From assembly GCA_051453625.1 (NCBI GenBank), contig JBOZIK010000001.1:14023488-14087487 (forward strand): a DNA stretch of 64,000 nucleotides, written 5' to 3'. The notes beneath the pieces were generated by a model, which worked only from the letters and a program-made list of their open reading frames with translations, ran no database searches and was not told the origin of the DNA. Numbering within the stretch: the first letter of the stretch is position 1; each line of letters starts with the position of its first letter. The translations under genes and the position numbers were made by a program. Origin of the DNA: Welwitschia mirabilis (Eukaryota > Gnetophyta > Gnetopsida > Welwitschiales). This document shows, one piece after another, positions 22,635 through 34,549 of the stretch.

Positions 22635-24570
22635 TGATAAGAACTAATAATGATGTAAAGTTTAGGGCATTGCGGTCCTTCCCTCCCTTAGCTTCTTGCT
22701 GAACACACTGACTCTTCACCCTTGCTACCCTGGCAAGGAAAACAGTATCATGCTGACAACACCATTTATTCTGATTCTACTGATCGAATATGGGCACCCA
22801 AGCTAGTAGGGAAACTACTGCTAGCGGTCTATCTATTATTGTGACTATCTACGTCCTAGTGAATGCTGGGAATTGGATGCGGCATATCAGGGAACTGAAG
22901 TAACTTCCACGTGGTGGTTGGACTTGGTACTTAACCTCTTGATATTCTTTTCTATATATACTGGCAGTAACTATTGTTTATGCATCTTTCCTCACTGCGA
23001 GAGTACGTCCACCCTAGGACGCTACTCCTTTCAATCTTCCTTTATGTTGTTTGCAAAATTTTGTTTTTCCTATTAATGAAATGATTTTATTTTTATAATT
23101 ATATATTTTAAACAGTGTTCAATATTTCTCTTTAGCATTTAAGTTAATATACTAGTAGATTAATAGGTTAGTAGATTAGTTAGTTAGTATGTTAGTAGGT
23201 CTATATATATATATATGATGTTCCAATTATAAAATGCAATCTGGCATGAGGATGAGGGAGAAGATCAAGGTGGAGAAAATATAGTAATAAATTTAATCAT
23301 AAATCTATTCCTTAAGAGTAATGAAACGAAATAATAAAATAAAAAGACACTAAAGGGTGTAAGGAGGAGATCATCATGAAGAGTAGGGATCTTTTAATAA
23401 AAGGGCTCTAAAAATAGAACTAAGCAAAGAGGTCAATAAAAAGTTTCAGTCACCTTGAAAAGNNNNNNNNNNNNNNNNNNNNNNNNNNNNNNNNNNNNNN
23501 NNNNNNNNNNNNNNNNNNNNNNNNNNNNNNNNNNNNNNNNNNNNNNNNNNNNNNNNNNNNNNNNNNNNNNNNNNNNNNNNNNNNNNNNNNNNNNNNNNNN
23601 NNNNNNNNNNNNNNNNNNNNNNNNNNNNNNNNNNNNNNNNNNNNNNNNNNNNNNNNNNNNNNNNNNNNNNNNNNNNNNNNNNNNNNNNNNNNNNNNNNNN
23701 NNNNNNNNNNNNNNNNNNNNNNNNNNNNNNNNNNNNNNNNNNNNNNNNNNNNNNNNNNNNNNNNNNNNNNNNNNNNNNNNNNNNNNNNNNNNNNNNNNNN
23801 NNNNNNNNNNNNNNNNNNNNNNNNNNNNNNNNNNNNNNNNNNNNNNNNNNNNNNNNNNNNNNNNNNNNNNNNNNNNNNNNNNNNNNNNNNNNNNNNNNNN
23901 NNNNNNNNNNNNNNNNNNNNNNNNNNNNNNNNNNNNNNNNNNNNNNNNNNNNNNNNNNNNNNNNNNNNNNNNNNNNNNNNNNNNNNNNNNNNNNNNNNNN
24001 NNNNNNNNNNNNNNNNNNNNNNNNNNNNNNNNNTTCTAATTTTCTATTGTTGCATGCCAAGAAAAACATGAACTTATTAGTACATTTTTGTGTAACATTT
24101 TAGTATTTTAATATAAAGTTGAAAAGCTAATATTTTTGAATATCATTATGAACATGTTTTATTACTTAAAAATGTACTATTTTCTTTTCTTTTACTTGCT
24201 CCTATTTATGCAGCTAAACACGAATTAGGATAATTAGTAGTACTTCAAAATAATTATTGTTTAGAATTTCATTTAAAATTATTGTCATGTTTTTTAATTC
24301 TTTTTATTCACCCTAATGTAATATATGTATATAGCAAACTTATAAATTATCAACCTAACTAGTTCAAGTAACTTCATCATGAGCTTATCTTAATGATGTA
24401 TTTTGAACTAAATGGTTAAAATATTAGCATCTTAACTAATTCTTTAGTAAACTTTTGATTTTTATTTAATGATTTAAGCTTATTTTAGGGTAACAACATC
24501 TTTTTTTTTGATGTTTTTAGTGTAGTTTTTAATATGTTTTGTGTTTATTTGATAACATAGAATTCCATCA
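22635..24570 (+). repeat. 5' LTR of element C
   Basis: Begins TGATAAGAACTAATAATGATG, matching TGACAAGAACTGATAATGATG at 39,258, and ends AATTCCATCA, matching GCTTCCATTA at 40,601-40,610. Shared blocks are 23,066-23,200 with 39,283-39,420, and 24,116-24,570 with 40,235-40,610. A 571-N gap (23,463-24,033) interrupts it. It contains a block of about 400 bp (22,660-23,057) that the 3' LTR lacks. Degenerate TTAGTAG/TTAGTTAG repeats and an AT dinucleotide run lie at 23,150-23,216. Confidence 0.85.
22660..23057. other. GC-richer block present in only one LTR of element C
   Basis: Roughly 400 bases whose G+C is clearly above that of everything around, with no sign of the C to T decay seen elsewhere. 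It is bounded by TGTAAA (22,654-22,659) and TGCAAA (23,052-23,057); the 3' LTR has only one TGTAAA at that point (39,277-39,282). It contains a TATA-like TCTATATATACTGG near 22,953 that could be an LTR promoter. Two readings remain open: original LTR promoter sequence deleted from the 3' LTR by short direct repeats, or later insertion of foreign, perhaps organellar, DNA. A 67-codon frame (22,873-23,076) has no motif I recognise. Confidence 0.7.
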
Positions 24571-24573
24571 TTT

Positions 24574-24591
24574 TGACACTAAATGGAGGAA
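24574..24591 (+). promoter_or_regulatory. Primer-site remnant of element C
   Basis: Three bases (TTT) after the LTR-terminal CA the sequence reads TGACACTA, which matches the first part of the tRNA-Asp primer site TGGCGCCG except for G to A and C to T changes. The second half no longer matches well. The spacing is the same as at 13,910-13,913 and 62,122-62,125, which is the main support. Confidence 0.5.
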
Positions 24592-24639
24592 TATACTAAA
24601 TCAAATAGTAGAGATGAGAAACTTTATAATACAATGAGA

Positions 24640-26460
24640 TAATCAAGGAAAATGATGAGATGAGAAAGGTAGGTATGTTAAAGACCATGATAAATATGAT
24701 TTGGATGAGTAGATTGGAATTAAGATTAAAATAGAAATAGAAGAGAAAGATTTTATGATGAAGGAACAAATTTTTATTAAATTAATGAATGAATTAGAAC
24801 AGNNNNNNNNNNNNNNNNNNNNNNNNNNNNNNNNNNNNNNNNNNNNNNNNNNNNNNNNNNNNNNNNNNNNNNNNNNNNNNNNNNNNNNNNNNNNNNNNNN
24901 NNATGATTTGGATGAGTATATTATAAGTAAGATTAAAATAGAAATAGAAGAGAAACATTTTATGATAAAGGAACAAATGTTTTTCAAATTAATGGATGAA
25001 TTAGAATAACAATTACTTACTCTTCTTAAATTACCTCTCACTCCAAGAGAATCTTTTTACACAATCAAGATAAAAAAATATGAGAAGAAATTTTAGGTAG
25101 GATGCTATTAGAAAGATAATGGAGATTTGAGACCTTTGAATTATAAAAGTCATTGGCTAGAAGATTTAAGTTGTATAAATTCTACAACCTAAGACACCCA
25201 GAAAAAGTAAGAAATATATATATAGTATTAATACCCACTTTTGAGGATAGGAAATTAGAAGAACCTCCACTACATTTAAGTCTGTTTGATGCCTTTAGAA
25301 AAGCAAATTATCTTGATTCAGTATCTGATTTTTTAAGGTATTTTCATTCTTCTTTAAAAGGGGATTCTCAGCTATGATATCNNNNNNNNNNNNNNNNNNN
25401 NNNNNNNNNNNNNNNNNNNNNNNNNNNNNNNNNNNNNNNNNNNNNNNNNNNNNNNNNNNNNNNNNNNNNNNNNNNNNNNNNGCAAATTATCTTGATTCAG
25501 TATCTGATTTTTTAAGGTATTTTCTTTTTTCTTTAAAAGGGGATTCTCAGCTATGATATCATAAAATTTCTAATCATGCTTCTAGTTCATAGGTAATTCT
25601 TAAGAATGATTTGTTAGCTAAATTTTAACCTATAAGGATAGTTGAAGATTTAAAAGAGTAAATTTTGATTATCAAATAGAAAGATAATAAAAGGTTTAAT
25701 TAGTTCATCGATAGGTATAATATATTATTAGCTAAATGTTCTAATAATAGAATTGCAACTAGAGAATGATTTAGAGATTTACTTAGAGGATTACAGAGTC
25801 AAACCTTAAAGGAATTAAACTTACTATATAGAATAAGAATCAAGACAAAGAACATTTAAGAAGTAGTAGAAGCTATACTTAATTTTATAACATGAGTTAG
25901 GGATGGGGACAATAAGGTAAAAAGAAGAAAAGAGTAAATGAAGTATTTACCCCAGAAGGAGATGGTAGTATGTATAGTTCAAAGTGTATCAATCTTATGA
26001 AAGAATTAGCTAAAAAAGTAACTAATAGTATGGTAGGAAAATTTGATTAATTAGCTATAAAATACTTTAAAGAAGAAAAATGACATATATGTGAAAATTG
26101 TGAAGAATATAATCATGAATAAATAGAATGTCCCTAGGTGAAAAAATTTGTTCATTGATTAGATATTAATAAAGTATATTTAAACATAAGAAATCAACTT
26201 CAAATAAGAAAAAAATGATATCCTTATCAAAGTAGAAAATGAGAAGGTAAGTCAAAAAATCCTTTACAAAAGTATGTAAATTTTGAAAAGTAAGAGTAAT
26301 ATGAACATTATATAAATTGGAGAAACAAAGATTTTAAATATATAAAAAAAAATTAAAGGCAAAAAAAATTAATGAAAAATTCCTATTTAATCTCAACCAA
26401 ACCCAAGAAAAACATCAAGTAAAGTAGTAACTACTAGACCTAGAAAACAAATGATAATAG
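24640..26460 (+). pseudogene. gag of element C with CCHC zinc knuckle, decayed
   Basis: Capsid/nucleocapsid protein of the element. Open pieces at 24,755-24,802 and 24,903-25,009 are two copies around a 100-N gap; 25,153-25,377 is open and its end is repeated at 25,482-25,556 after another gap. From about 25,590 the frames show F-I-D-R-Y-N-I-L-L-A-K-C (near 25,700) and a following L-L-R-G-L-Q-S, typical of the gag core. The nucleocapsid knuckle is at 26,090-26,131: C-E-N-C-E-E-Y-N-H-E-(stop)-I-E-C, a perfect C-x2-C-x4-H-x4-C, with a TAA where CAA (Gln) is expected. At least a dozen such Gln/Trp stops and a few shifts break the frame. Confidence 0.78.
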
Positions 26461-26745
26461 ATGAAGATGAATAGCTCTCCAATTAAGGAAGGAATAAATA
26501 TAGGGAAGAAAGTAGTAATTTATGCATTAGTAGGTCCTCTACCTTTTTTAATGAGAAGTAAACAAATAGAACATCTAAAAATTGAGAAGAACATAGAATA
26601 TTTAACAAAAGTTTTAGAAGATATAATAATATCATTACATCTTTTAAAATTAGTAAAATATATACCTATGTATTGAAATCAAATGAAAATCATGTACTCA
26701 AAATAAAGGAATAAAAAGGAAAGCAATAAGGAAAAACAAATAGAG

Positions 26746-27290
26746 ATGGTAATAAAAGATCAGGTTTCTTGGGCTTCAATCCAAATTCTTCAAAATAAAC
26801 AATATGAGAAATACAGTGATCTAGGAACACTTATGATAGATATAAAAATTGATGGGAATATTAAAGTAGAAACACTTGTGAATCTAGAAGCAAGTATTAA
26901 TGTGATGACATATGACACTTATAAGAAGTTATAAAAGCCTAAATTAATACCTTACCAAGAAAAAATATGTCTAGTAGATGGATCAACAATAATGTTAGAA
27001 GTTGTTCTAAAAGATATATCCATCAAACTCTAGGGATTTATCTATTTGATGGCTTATTTAGTAATGAATACTAGGAATATACCCATGTGATAATTTTGGA
27101 AAGATCATAAATGGCTACTATAGATGCTATAATTTATTCAAGTAGAGGGGTAATGGAAATTATTTTAGGAGGTATTAAGGAAAAGATTAAGTTATCTGAT
27201 GCAGTAATTATAGAGAATGTGACATACAATAGAAAGGCTAGAATTAATGCAATTCTGACATAAGAATTTATTATAATGTTAAATAAGAAA
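26746..27290 (+). pseudogene. Aspartic protease of element C, active site lost
   Basis: The frame 26,746-26,934 gives V-N-L-E-A-S-I-N-V-M-T-Y-D-T-Y-K-K-L. Athila/Tat proteases have C-D-L-G-A-S-x-N-x-M-P-x-x-x-Y-K-K-L here. Codons 26,881-26,889 read AAT CTA GAA, so the catalytic Asp (GAT) and Gly (GGA) have both changed by G to A, and the enzyme cannot work. Further on, C-L-V-D-G-S and (27,115-27,180) A-T-I-D-A-I-I-Y-S-S-R-G-V-M fit the downstream part of the domain, where G-R-P-F has been altered. Leads directly to the RT region. Confidence 0.82.
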
Positions 27291-27925
27291 AATGAAGAAA
27301 AGTATGAAGAAGAAAGTTTGACATCTTAAGAAATAGAAAAACCTCCACTCAAAGAAGAATTATAGTATTAAAGTGGCTCCAAATAGACCCTTAATTATAA
27401 ATAGTTATTTAATCCATTCTTAGAAAAGAAAGCATAAAAAAATGTTAATTAGAAGAAAATGATCTTTTCTTAGGATTATAAAAATAATAAGAAAATAGAT
27501 CCAAAAATATATCAACATAGAACTTATTTATGTACTTCTATTAAATCAAACAATCAGCTAAAAAGATGATGTAATCCATATGTAGGAACTAATTAAATAA
27601 GAAATTTCTAAACTTTTAGATGTTGGATTCATCTATCATATATCTAATTTATAATGGAGTAGTTATATTATAGCGGTACCAAAGAAGGGATATAAATGGA
27701 AAGTCTGTACAGATTTTTGAATGTTTAATACTGCAACTTATAAAGATCATTTTTCTATTTCATTTATAGATCAAGATTTAGAATGAGTATTTAAACATTA
27801 GGATTATAATATTTTTTTGATGGATATAGTGGATATAATCAAGTCCCAATGACTTTAGAAGATCAAGCCAAAACAACTTTTACTTGTCATTGCAATACTT
27901 ATGCCTATAAATCATTACCATTTAG
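27291..27925 (+). pseudogene. RT N-terminal part of element C (left copy), decayed
   Basis: Reverse transcriptase, which would copy element RNA into DNA. The start has the E-K-P-P-L-K-E-E-L segment. The fragment ends with the palm motif Y-S-G-Y-N-Q-V-P-M at 27,825-27,851, then D-Q-A-K-T-T-F-T-C, which matches the gypsy F-S-G-Y-N-Q-I-x-I-A-x-x-D-x-x-K-T-T-F-T. The sequence stops at the gap 27,926-28,025 and is then repeated. Many stops at Gln and Trp codons. Confidence 0.82.
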
Positions 27926-28025
27926 NNNNNNNNNNNNNNNNNNNNNNNNNNNNNNNNNNNNNNNNNNNNNNNNNNNNNNNNNNNNNNNNNNNNNNNNNNN
28001 NNNNNNNNNNNNNNNNNNNNNNNNN

Positions 28026-29208
28026 AATAAGAAAAATGAAGAAAAGTATGAAGAAGAAAGTTTCACATCTCAAGAAATAGAAAAACCTCCACTCAAAGAA
28101 GAATTATAGTATATTAAAGTGGCTCCAAATAGACCCTTAATTATAAATAATCATTTAACACATTCTGAGAAAAGAAAGCATAAAAAAATTTTGATTAGAA
28201 GAAAAGGATTTTTTTCTTAGGATCATACAAATAATAAGAAAATAGATCCAAAAATATATCAACATAGAACTTATTTACATACTTCTATTAAATCAAACAG
28301 TTAGCTGAAAAGATGATGTAATCCATATGTAGGAAATAATTAAATAAGAAATTTCTAAACTTTTAGATGTTAGATTCATCTATTGTATATCTAATTTAGA
28401 ATGGAGTAGTTATATTATAGCAGTGCCAAAGAAGGAAAATAAATGTAAAGTATGTATAGATTTTTGAATGTTTAATACCATAATTTATAAAGATTATTTT
28501 TCTATTTCATTTATAGATCAAGATTTAGAATGAGTATTTATACATTAGGATTATAATTTTCTTTATGGATATAGTGGATATAATCAAGTCCCAATGACTT
28601 TGGAAGATCAAGACAAGACAACTTTTACTTGTCATTATAGTACTTATGCCTATAAGGCATTACCATTTAGATTATGTAATACCATTGCTATCTTGTAAAG
28701 GATAGTAAACAATATATTTTAAGATATGATAGGAAGATCTATTGAAGTGTTTATGGATGATTTCTCAATTTTTAAAAATTATTTGGATGAGTTACTCAAC
28801 TGATTGAAAAGAGTTTTAAAAAGATGTAAAAAGAAACATCTAAAACTTAGCTGGTGAAAAAGTTATCTTATGGTGAGAAAATACATATTTTAAAGCATAC
28901 AATATCTCAAAAAGGATTTCAAAATAATGAATAAAAAATTAAAGCTATAAAAGATATTTTACCCCAACCAAACTAGAAACATTAAGATCTTTCTTAGGGA
29001 ATGTTGAATGTTATAGAAGATTTATATCTAACTAAAATAAAATTATTATACCTTTGAATAACCTTTTACATAAGGATGTGGACTATAATTGGATTAATGA
29101 ATGTCAAAGTATCTATAGAACTTTAAAAATAAATATTTATCAACACCCATGTTATAAAGACCTAATTGGACCAGACCATTTTACATTATGACTAACGCAT
29201 CTAGTCAT
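28026..29208 (+). pseudogene. Reverse transcriptase of element C (right copy), decayed
   Basis: 28,026-28,660 repeats the left copy with substitutions, including Y-S-G-Y-N-Q-V near 28,570. Continuing, 28,660-28,690 has the L-C-N-T motif (L-C-N-A-P in the family). The catalytic loop I-E-V-F-M-D-D-F-S-I-F lies at 28,741-28,773, with FMDD at 28,750-28,761, so both catalytic Asp codons are intact. Then L-K-R-V-L-K-R-C and the thumb region (S-F-L-G-N-V-E-C-Y-R-R-F-I near 28,990) follow. The frame is broken by many stops, several of them TGA/TAG for Trp. It ends at the gap 29,209-29,308. Confidence 0.88.
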
Positions 29209-29308
29209 NNNNNNNNNNNNNNNNNNNNNNNNNNNNNNNNNNNNNNNNNNNNNNNNNNNNNNNNNNNNNNNNNNNNNNNNNNNNNNNNNNNNNNNNNNNN
29301 NNNNNNNN

Positions 29309-30200
29309 AACAATATCTTTTAAGATATGATAGGAAGATCTATTGAAGTGTTAATGGATGATTTCTCAATTTTTAAAAATTATTTTAATGAGTTACTCAA
29401 TTGATTGGAAAGAGGTTTAAAAAGATGCAAAAAGAAACACCTAAAACTTAGCTGGTCAAAAAGTTATCTTATGATGATAAAATACATGTTTTAAAGCATA
29501 CAATATCTCAAAAGGGGTTTCAAACTAATGAACAAAAAATTAAAGCTATGAAAGATATTTTACCCCAATCAAACTAGAAACATTAAGATCTTTCTTAGGG
29601 AATGTTGAATGTTATAGAAGATTTATATCTAACTAAAATAAAATTGTTATACCTATAAATAACCTTTTACAGAAGGATGTGGAATATAATTGGATTAATG
29701 AATGTCAAAGTGTCTATAGAAATTTAAAAATAAAAATTTATCAACACCCATTTTACAAATACCTAATTGGACAAGACCATTTCACATTATGACCAATGCA
29801 TCTAGTCATGCCATGGGAGTTATTCTAGGTTGAATAGATAAAAATAATAAATCACATGCAATTACCTATATTAGTAAGAAATTTAAACCACCTTAATAAA
29901 ATTACATAGTAATTTAGAAAGAGTTGTTAGTAGTAGTAATAGCATTAGAAAAATTCAAACATTATATTCTAGGTTACAAAGTGAAATTTCATATAAATCA
30001 TAGTCCTATTAGATTTTTAATGAATAAAAAAGAAGCAAATTCAAGAATTATGAAATGAATACTATTGATGTAAGAATTTGACTTAAAAATTATTGATATA
30101 AGAAGGACAAAAAATGTAGTAGTAGATTATATCTCTATATTAGAGTTTCTTGATGAAGAACAAATAAATATAAAAGATGAATTTCCAGATGAACATCTTT
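29309..30200 (+). pseudogene. RT C-terminus and RNase H of element C, decayed
   Basis: 29,309-29,810 repeats 28,709-29,208 (second copy of the RT catalytic loop, here L-M-D-D at 29,351-29,362). After it comes the RNase H domain that degrades the RNA of the RNA:DNA hybrid. It reads M-T-N-A-S-S-H-A-M-G-V-I-L near 29,790-29,830 (family: D-A-S-x-x-A-x-G-A-V-L, so the first catalytic Asp is Asn here), then E-L-L-V-V-V-I-A-L-E-K-F near 29,920, and I-N-H-S-P-I-R-F near 29,992 where D-H is expected. Two catalytic positions appear to be lost by G to A. Confidence 0.82.
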
Positions 30201-31500
30201 TTCAAGCAAAAACTAGTCCATGGTATGCTAATATAGAAAATTTCATTGTAACTAAGAAATTATCATATTTTATGAATTATTATGAAAGAAAGAAATTGTT
30301 AAAAGACTCTAGATACTATGTATGACATGATAAGATGTTATTTAAAAGATGTAAAGATCATGTTATTAAAAGATGTGTAGAATAAAATTTGTAGAAATAA
30401 GTTCTAAAGGAATCTTAACAAGGAGGAGGAAATTATGGTGCAAGAAGAATAGGGATAATAATTCTTCATATGGAATACTACTAGCCTATAATATCTAAAT
30501 ATTTAAATGTATATATCTAGATTTGTGATAAGTATCAAAGAGAGGAATCATTTAACTAGAAATTAGAAATGTCACAATAATGGATTTAGTCAATTAAATC
30601 CTTTAATATTTGGGAAATAAATTCATTAGATCTATTAACCCTTCCTCTTATGAAAATAAATATATTTTGGTCTACATTGATTATTTCACTAAGCAGGTTG
30701 ATGCTAAGGTTGTATTTCACTATTCTTCTAAACTATAGTTAACTTTTTTCTTAAAAATATCATCTATTAGTTNNNNNNNNNNNNNNNNNNNNNNNNNNNN
30801 NNNNNNNNNNNNNNNNNNNNNNNNNNNNNNNNNNNNNNNNNNNNNNNNNNNNNNNNNNNNNNNNNNNNNNNNNNNNNNNNNNNNNNNNNNNNNNNNNNNN
30901 NNNNNNNNNNNNNNNNNNNNNNNNNNNNNNNNNNNNNNNNNNNNNNNNNNNNNNNNNNNNNNNNNNNNNNNNNNNNNNNNNNNNNNNNNNNNNNNNNNNN
31001 NNNNNNNNNNNNNNNNNNCATAGGGCTTACACCATATGAATTAGTCTATGGAAAAAGAGACATTTTGCTAACTGGATTTAGAATAAAAATATTTAAATTG
31101 CCTAAAGAACTCAAGTGTAATTTGGATATAGCTTAAGAAGAATGGATAGAAAACATGAATATTTTATATGAATATAGAAAATAAGCTCTTTTTCATAAAG
31201 AACTTATACAATAAAAACCTAAAATATATTATGATAATAAAATTAGAAAAACCAATTTTAATCTAGGAGATCCTATATTAATCTATGATCCTAAAAAGAT
31301 TCATTTAAAATAGAAATGTAAATAAAATTAGCTAGGATCTTATACCATAATAAAAATTTTGAAAAATAGACCCATAGAGGTATATGATCTTGATGTAAAA
31401 GTCATCTACCAAGTTAATGGGTAGAGAATAAGAATGTATTATGATCATAAATATTTACTACATTATTTAGGAAACCCTTATAAGGTGGAAGGAATACTTT
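30201..31500 (+). pseudogene. Integrase of element C, decayed
   Basis: Inserts the element DNA into the genome. H-D-K-M-L-F-K-R-C near 30,325 starts the His/Cys zinc-binding region (family: x-L-x-R-C/R). The core is seen near 30,660-30,720 (V-Y-I-D-Y-F-T-K-Q-V-D-A; family V-D-Y-x-S-K-W-V-E-A) and is then lost in the 246-N gap 30,773-31,018. After the gap come T-P-Y-E-L-V-Y-G-K at about 31,027-31,055 and a C-terminal part including V-N-G-(Q)-R-I-R-M-Y-Y near 31,415, as in V-N-G-x-R-L-K-x-Y of Athila/Tat integrases. No chromodomain follows. Confidence 0.85.
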
Positions 31501-33130
31501 CTACTTGTAAAATAAAAAAAAAATAGACTAGATAATAAAGTACATTTCAATTCTTTAAAGTCTTTTAAATCCATTAATTTATTAAGTTGATTAGAATAAA
31601 TCTAAAGTTTTTGAAGTAAGAAGCTAACTTGGCAAGTCTTCAACAAGATATTGTACATTATCCTCACTAAGAAGATTAAGAAGATACTTTTTATCACATG
31701 ATAGAATATCTTTTGATAAATATATATTAAAAAAATCATAATATTCTACTATAAGTGCACTAAGGTAAATATTTCCAAGAGGGGCCTTTAACAATGCAAT
31801 ATGATAGCTATGATAACTTCACTGAGGGTTTAGTTGCCTGTGACCTAGATTTAAACAACAAAAAAAAAAAAAAAAATCTTGTAGGTTCTTACTCCTCTAA
31901 CATTGGTTGCATTCTCCTTATTATGGTTAGAAAATAAAAGTTAAGTTTGTACCCCAAAAGTCATCTTAGATATAGATATTTACTAAGGCTATAACTATAT
32001 ATCACAACTTACCAAACGAAAAAAAAAGAGGAATAAAAGGAGGGAAAAAAAGAAGAATTTTATTCTAGTATATTATGGAATGTGAATTAAAAGATCAATC
32101 TAATAACATGCATAATTATTAAAGTTTATTTTAGCAAAGAGTAAAACTTCATAGTTTTAAAGTCATTTTGAATTATTTTAACAATTTGATAAATTGTTTA
32201 GTATGAATTCCCTTTAATGAAATTTCTATGACCATAAGAAAATAAAAAAAATAGTTATGAGATAACTTTATTTAAAATTAAATAACAAATAAAAACTTTA
32301 TTAGATAAAGAAATTTATTACATCATTTCTCAGAACATAACAAAGCCTCACAATCTATTTAAAAACTAGGANNNNNNNNNNNNNNNNNNNNNNNNNNNNN
32401 NNNNNNNNNNNNNNNNNNNNNNNNNNNNNNNNNNNNNNNNNNNNNNNNNNNNNNNNNNNNNNNNNNNNNNNGAATATCTTTTAATAAATATATATTAAAA
32501 AAGTCATAACATTCTATTATAAGTGCACTAGGGTAAATATTCCCAAGAGGGGCCTTTAACAATGCAATATGATAGCTATGATAACTTCACTAAGGGGTTA
32601 GTTACCTGTGATCTAGATTTAAATTAAAAAAAAAAAATATTATAGGTTCTTACTTATCTAACATTGGCTAAACTCTCCTTATTGTGGATAGAAAATAAAA
32701 GTTAAGTTTGTACCCCAAAAGTCATCTCAGATACAGATATTTGCTAAGGCTATAACTATATATCACAACTTACCAAAAAAAAAAAAAAAGAGGAATAAAA
32801 GGAGGAAAAAAAAGAAGAATTTTGTTCTAGTATATGATGAAATGTGAATTAAAAGATATTCAATTCAATAACATGCATAATTATTAAATTTTATTTTAGC
32901 AAAGAGTAAAACTTCATATTTTTAAAGTCATTTTGAATTATTTTAACAATTTGATAAGTTTTTTAGTATGAATTCCCTTTAATGAAATTGCTATAACCAT
33001 AAGAAAGTAAAAAAAAAAGTCATAAGATAACTTTACTTAAAATTAAATAATAAATAAAAACTTTATTAGATAAAGAAATTTTTTACATCATTTCTTAGAA
33101 CATAACAAAGCCTCACAATCTATTTAAAAA
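31501..33130. other. Non-coding spacer of element C, duplicated around a gap
   Basis: 31,690-32,371 and 32,472-33,140 are diverged copies of the same sequence around a 100-N gap. Both contain two A-rich tracts (for example 31,859-31,876 and 32,624-32,637), whose lengths differ between the copies. No coding motif is seen. Confidence 0.7.
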
Positions 33131-34215
33131 CTAGAAAATAAATCACTCTTATAAAGTAACTTAATTTTTAAAATGGCTAAAGAGCTTGTTCTTTTTGTTG
33201 AAACATTTGACTATAGATGATGACCCTATAGAACTCTTACCCAAGGGTAGTACGTGAATTTCACTTAAAGACTTTGATAACATGCTTATTTCTTCTGGGT
33301 GAGCTTACTAAAAGTTCTTGTAATGCTTTTCATTCCATATTATTTTTCTATTTTTTCTATGTTAAAGCTTAGGGTAGTTATACTAAGTGTAGTATTAGTA
33401 ACTTGAAGCTAATAAACTCTCTTTTCTCATAACTACATTTTTTTAACTAATTGCCCTAAGGAAATAACATAAGCTAAGTCTCTATGAGTAAGTAACTGAT
33501 GTAGTTATTTTATCATAACCCTTAGATACTTAGCCATAAAGTAATAACTCATGAAATCAAAACTTGGATGAATGATCCCATCCTCAAAGCGTTATTTACC
33601 AGCTTTAGTAATAAATGTATTCAAGATTTCTAAGACTTAAAAAGTTGATTTGTAACCATAATATAATAAGTACTACACCTTATTATTAGACTTACTAGAA
33701 ATCTAAGGATATTGAGATTTTACACTTCTAATGCACATATCAATCTATGTAGAACCTAAGTTAAAAAGGGAATGCTTTAACATCTAAGGTAGCAATCTAA
33801 GAGTGAGTAGGATTAAATGTCATGAGGATTTAATGGAAAGGTATGATAGGGATTGAAAAGAGGTTGAGTAATGGGACTCTAAGACTCAGTATATAAATGG
33901 TGAATGATTAACATGAAAAATGAAATTTATAACATAAGCATTAGTTAGTGAAGTTGACATGTGGTGGATCTTAAGATATTTAATTTACATGTGTTTATTA
34001 GTAAAGTAAAAGATTTGAAAGGAACTACATACTTATTATATCCAATAGCTAAGATGTATCAAGTATCAGCAATAACTTTTGTATCAAGGTAGGGTTTAGG
34101 AACTTCCTAACTGACTAAGGTTCAACTTGAAATAAGAACTTCAGATCAATTTATAATCAATTTAGTTTTTCCCCAAGCCACAATCCTTTGTAGGAAGCCA
34201 GCAGATTTTGTTGTC
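33130..34215 (-). pseudogene. Antisense coding-like region in element C, function unknown
   Basis: Reading the minus strand from about 34,200 to 33,150 with Gln/Trp-type stops passed over gives long stretches of protein-like sequence. One is W-G-K-T-K-L-I-I near 34,160. A second starts at a Met near 33,960 and stays open for 24 codons. The third and best, from about 33,600, includes F-E-D-G-I-I-H-P-S-F and H-R-D-L-A-Y-V-I-S-L-G-Q-L near 33,470. Stops within these are TAG, TGA and TAA, as expected from TGG and CAA decay. From the literature, Tat-lineage elements can carry extra genes between pol and the 3' LTR, some in antisense; this could be one. I do not recognise the family. Confidence 0.45.
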
Positions 34216-34549
34216 ATCATTGATCATTAAGGGGTTAAGTAAAATCTTGAAATTTATTAAGGAAAATATTTAGATAATGTTATAAAAACAAGATTAGTGG
34301 TAAATAGAAAAATAATATATATGTAGAGGAAATAAGAAGATGAATATTACCTTGATCATGAGCTAAAATTTTAGAATACATTTATCTAGTTAACTAATAC
34401 TAACTCAAATCTAAAACTTTCANNNNNNNNNNNNNNNNNNNNNNNNNNNNNNNNNNNNNNNNNNNNNNNNNNNNNNNNNNNNNNNNNNNNNNNNNNNNNN
34501 NNNNNNNNNNNNNNNNNNNNNNGATCATAAGCTAAAATTTTAGAATACA

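Noticed and set aside
22873-23076. A 67-codon protein in the GC-richer block
   Set aside because: No motif, start context or homologue recognised, and it runs into LTR sequence shared with the 3' copy.
23446-24069. Long open frames at 23,446-24,069, 39,494-40,276, 50,692-51,289 and 61,507-62,151
   Set aside because: They are made of N-runs and have no real coding content.
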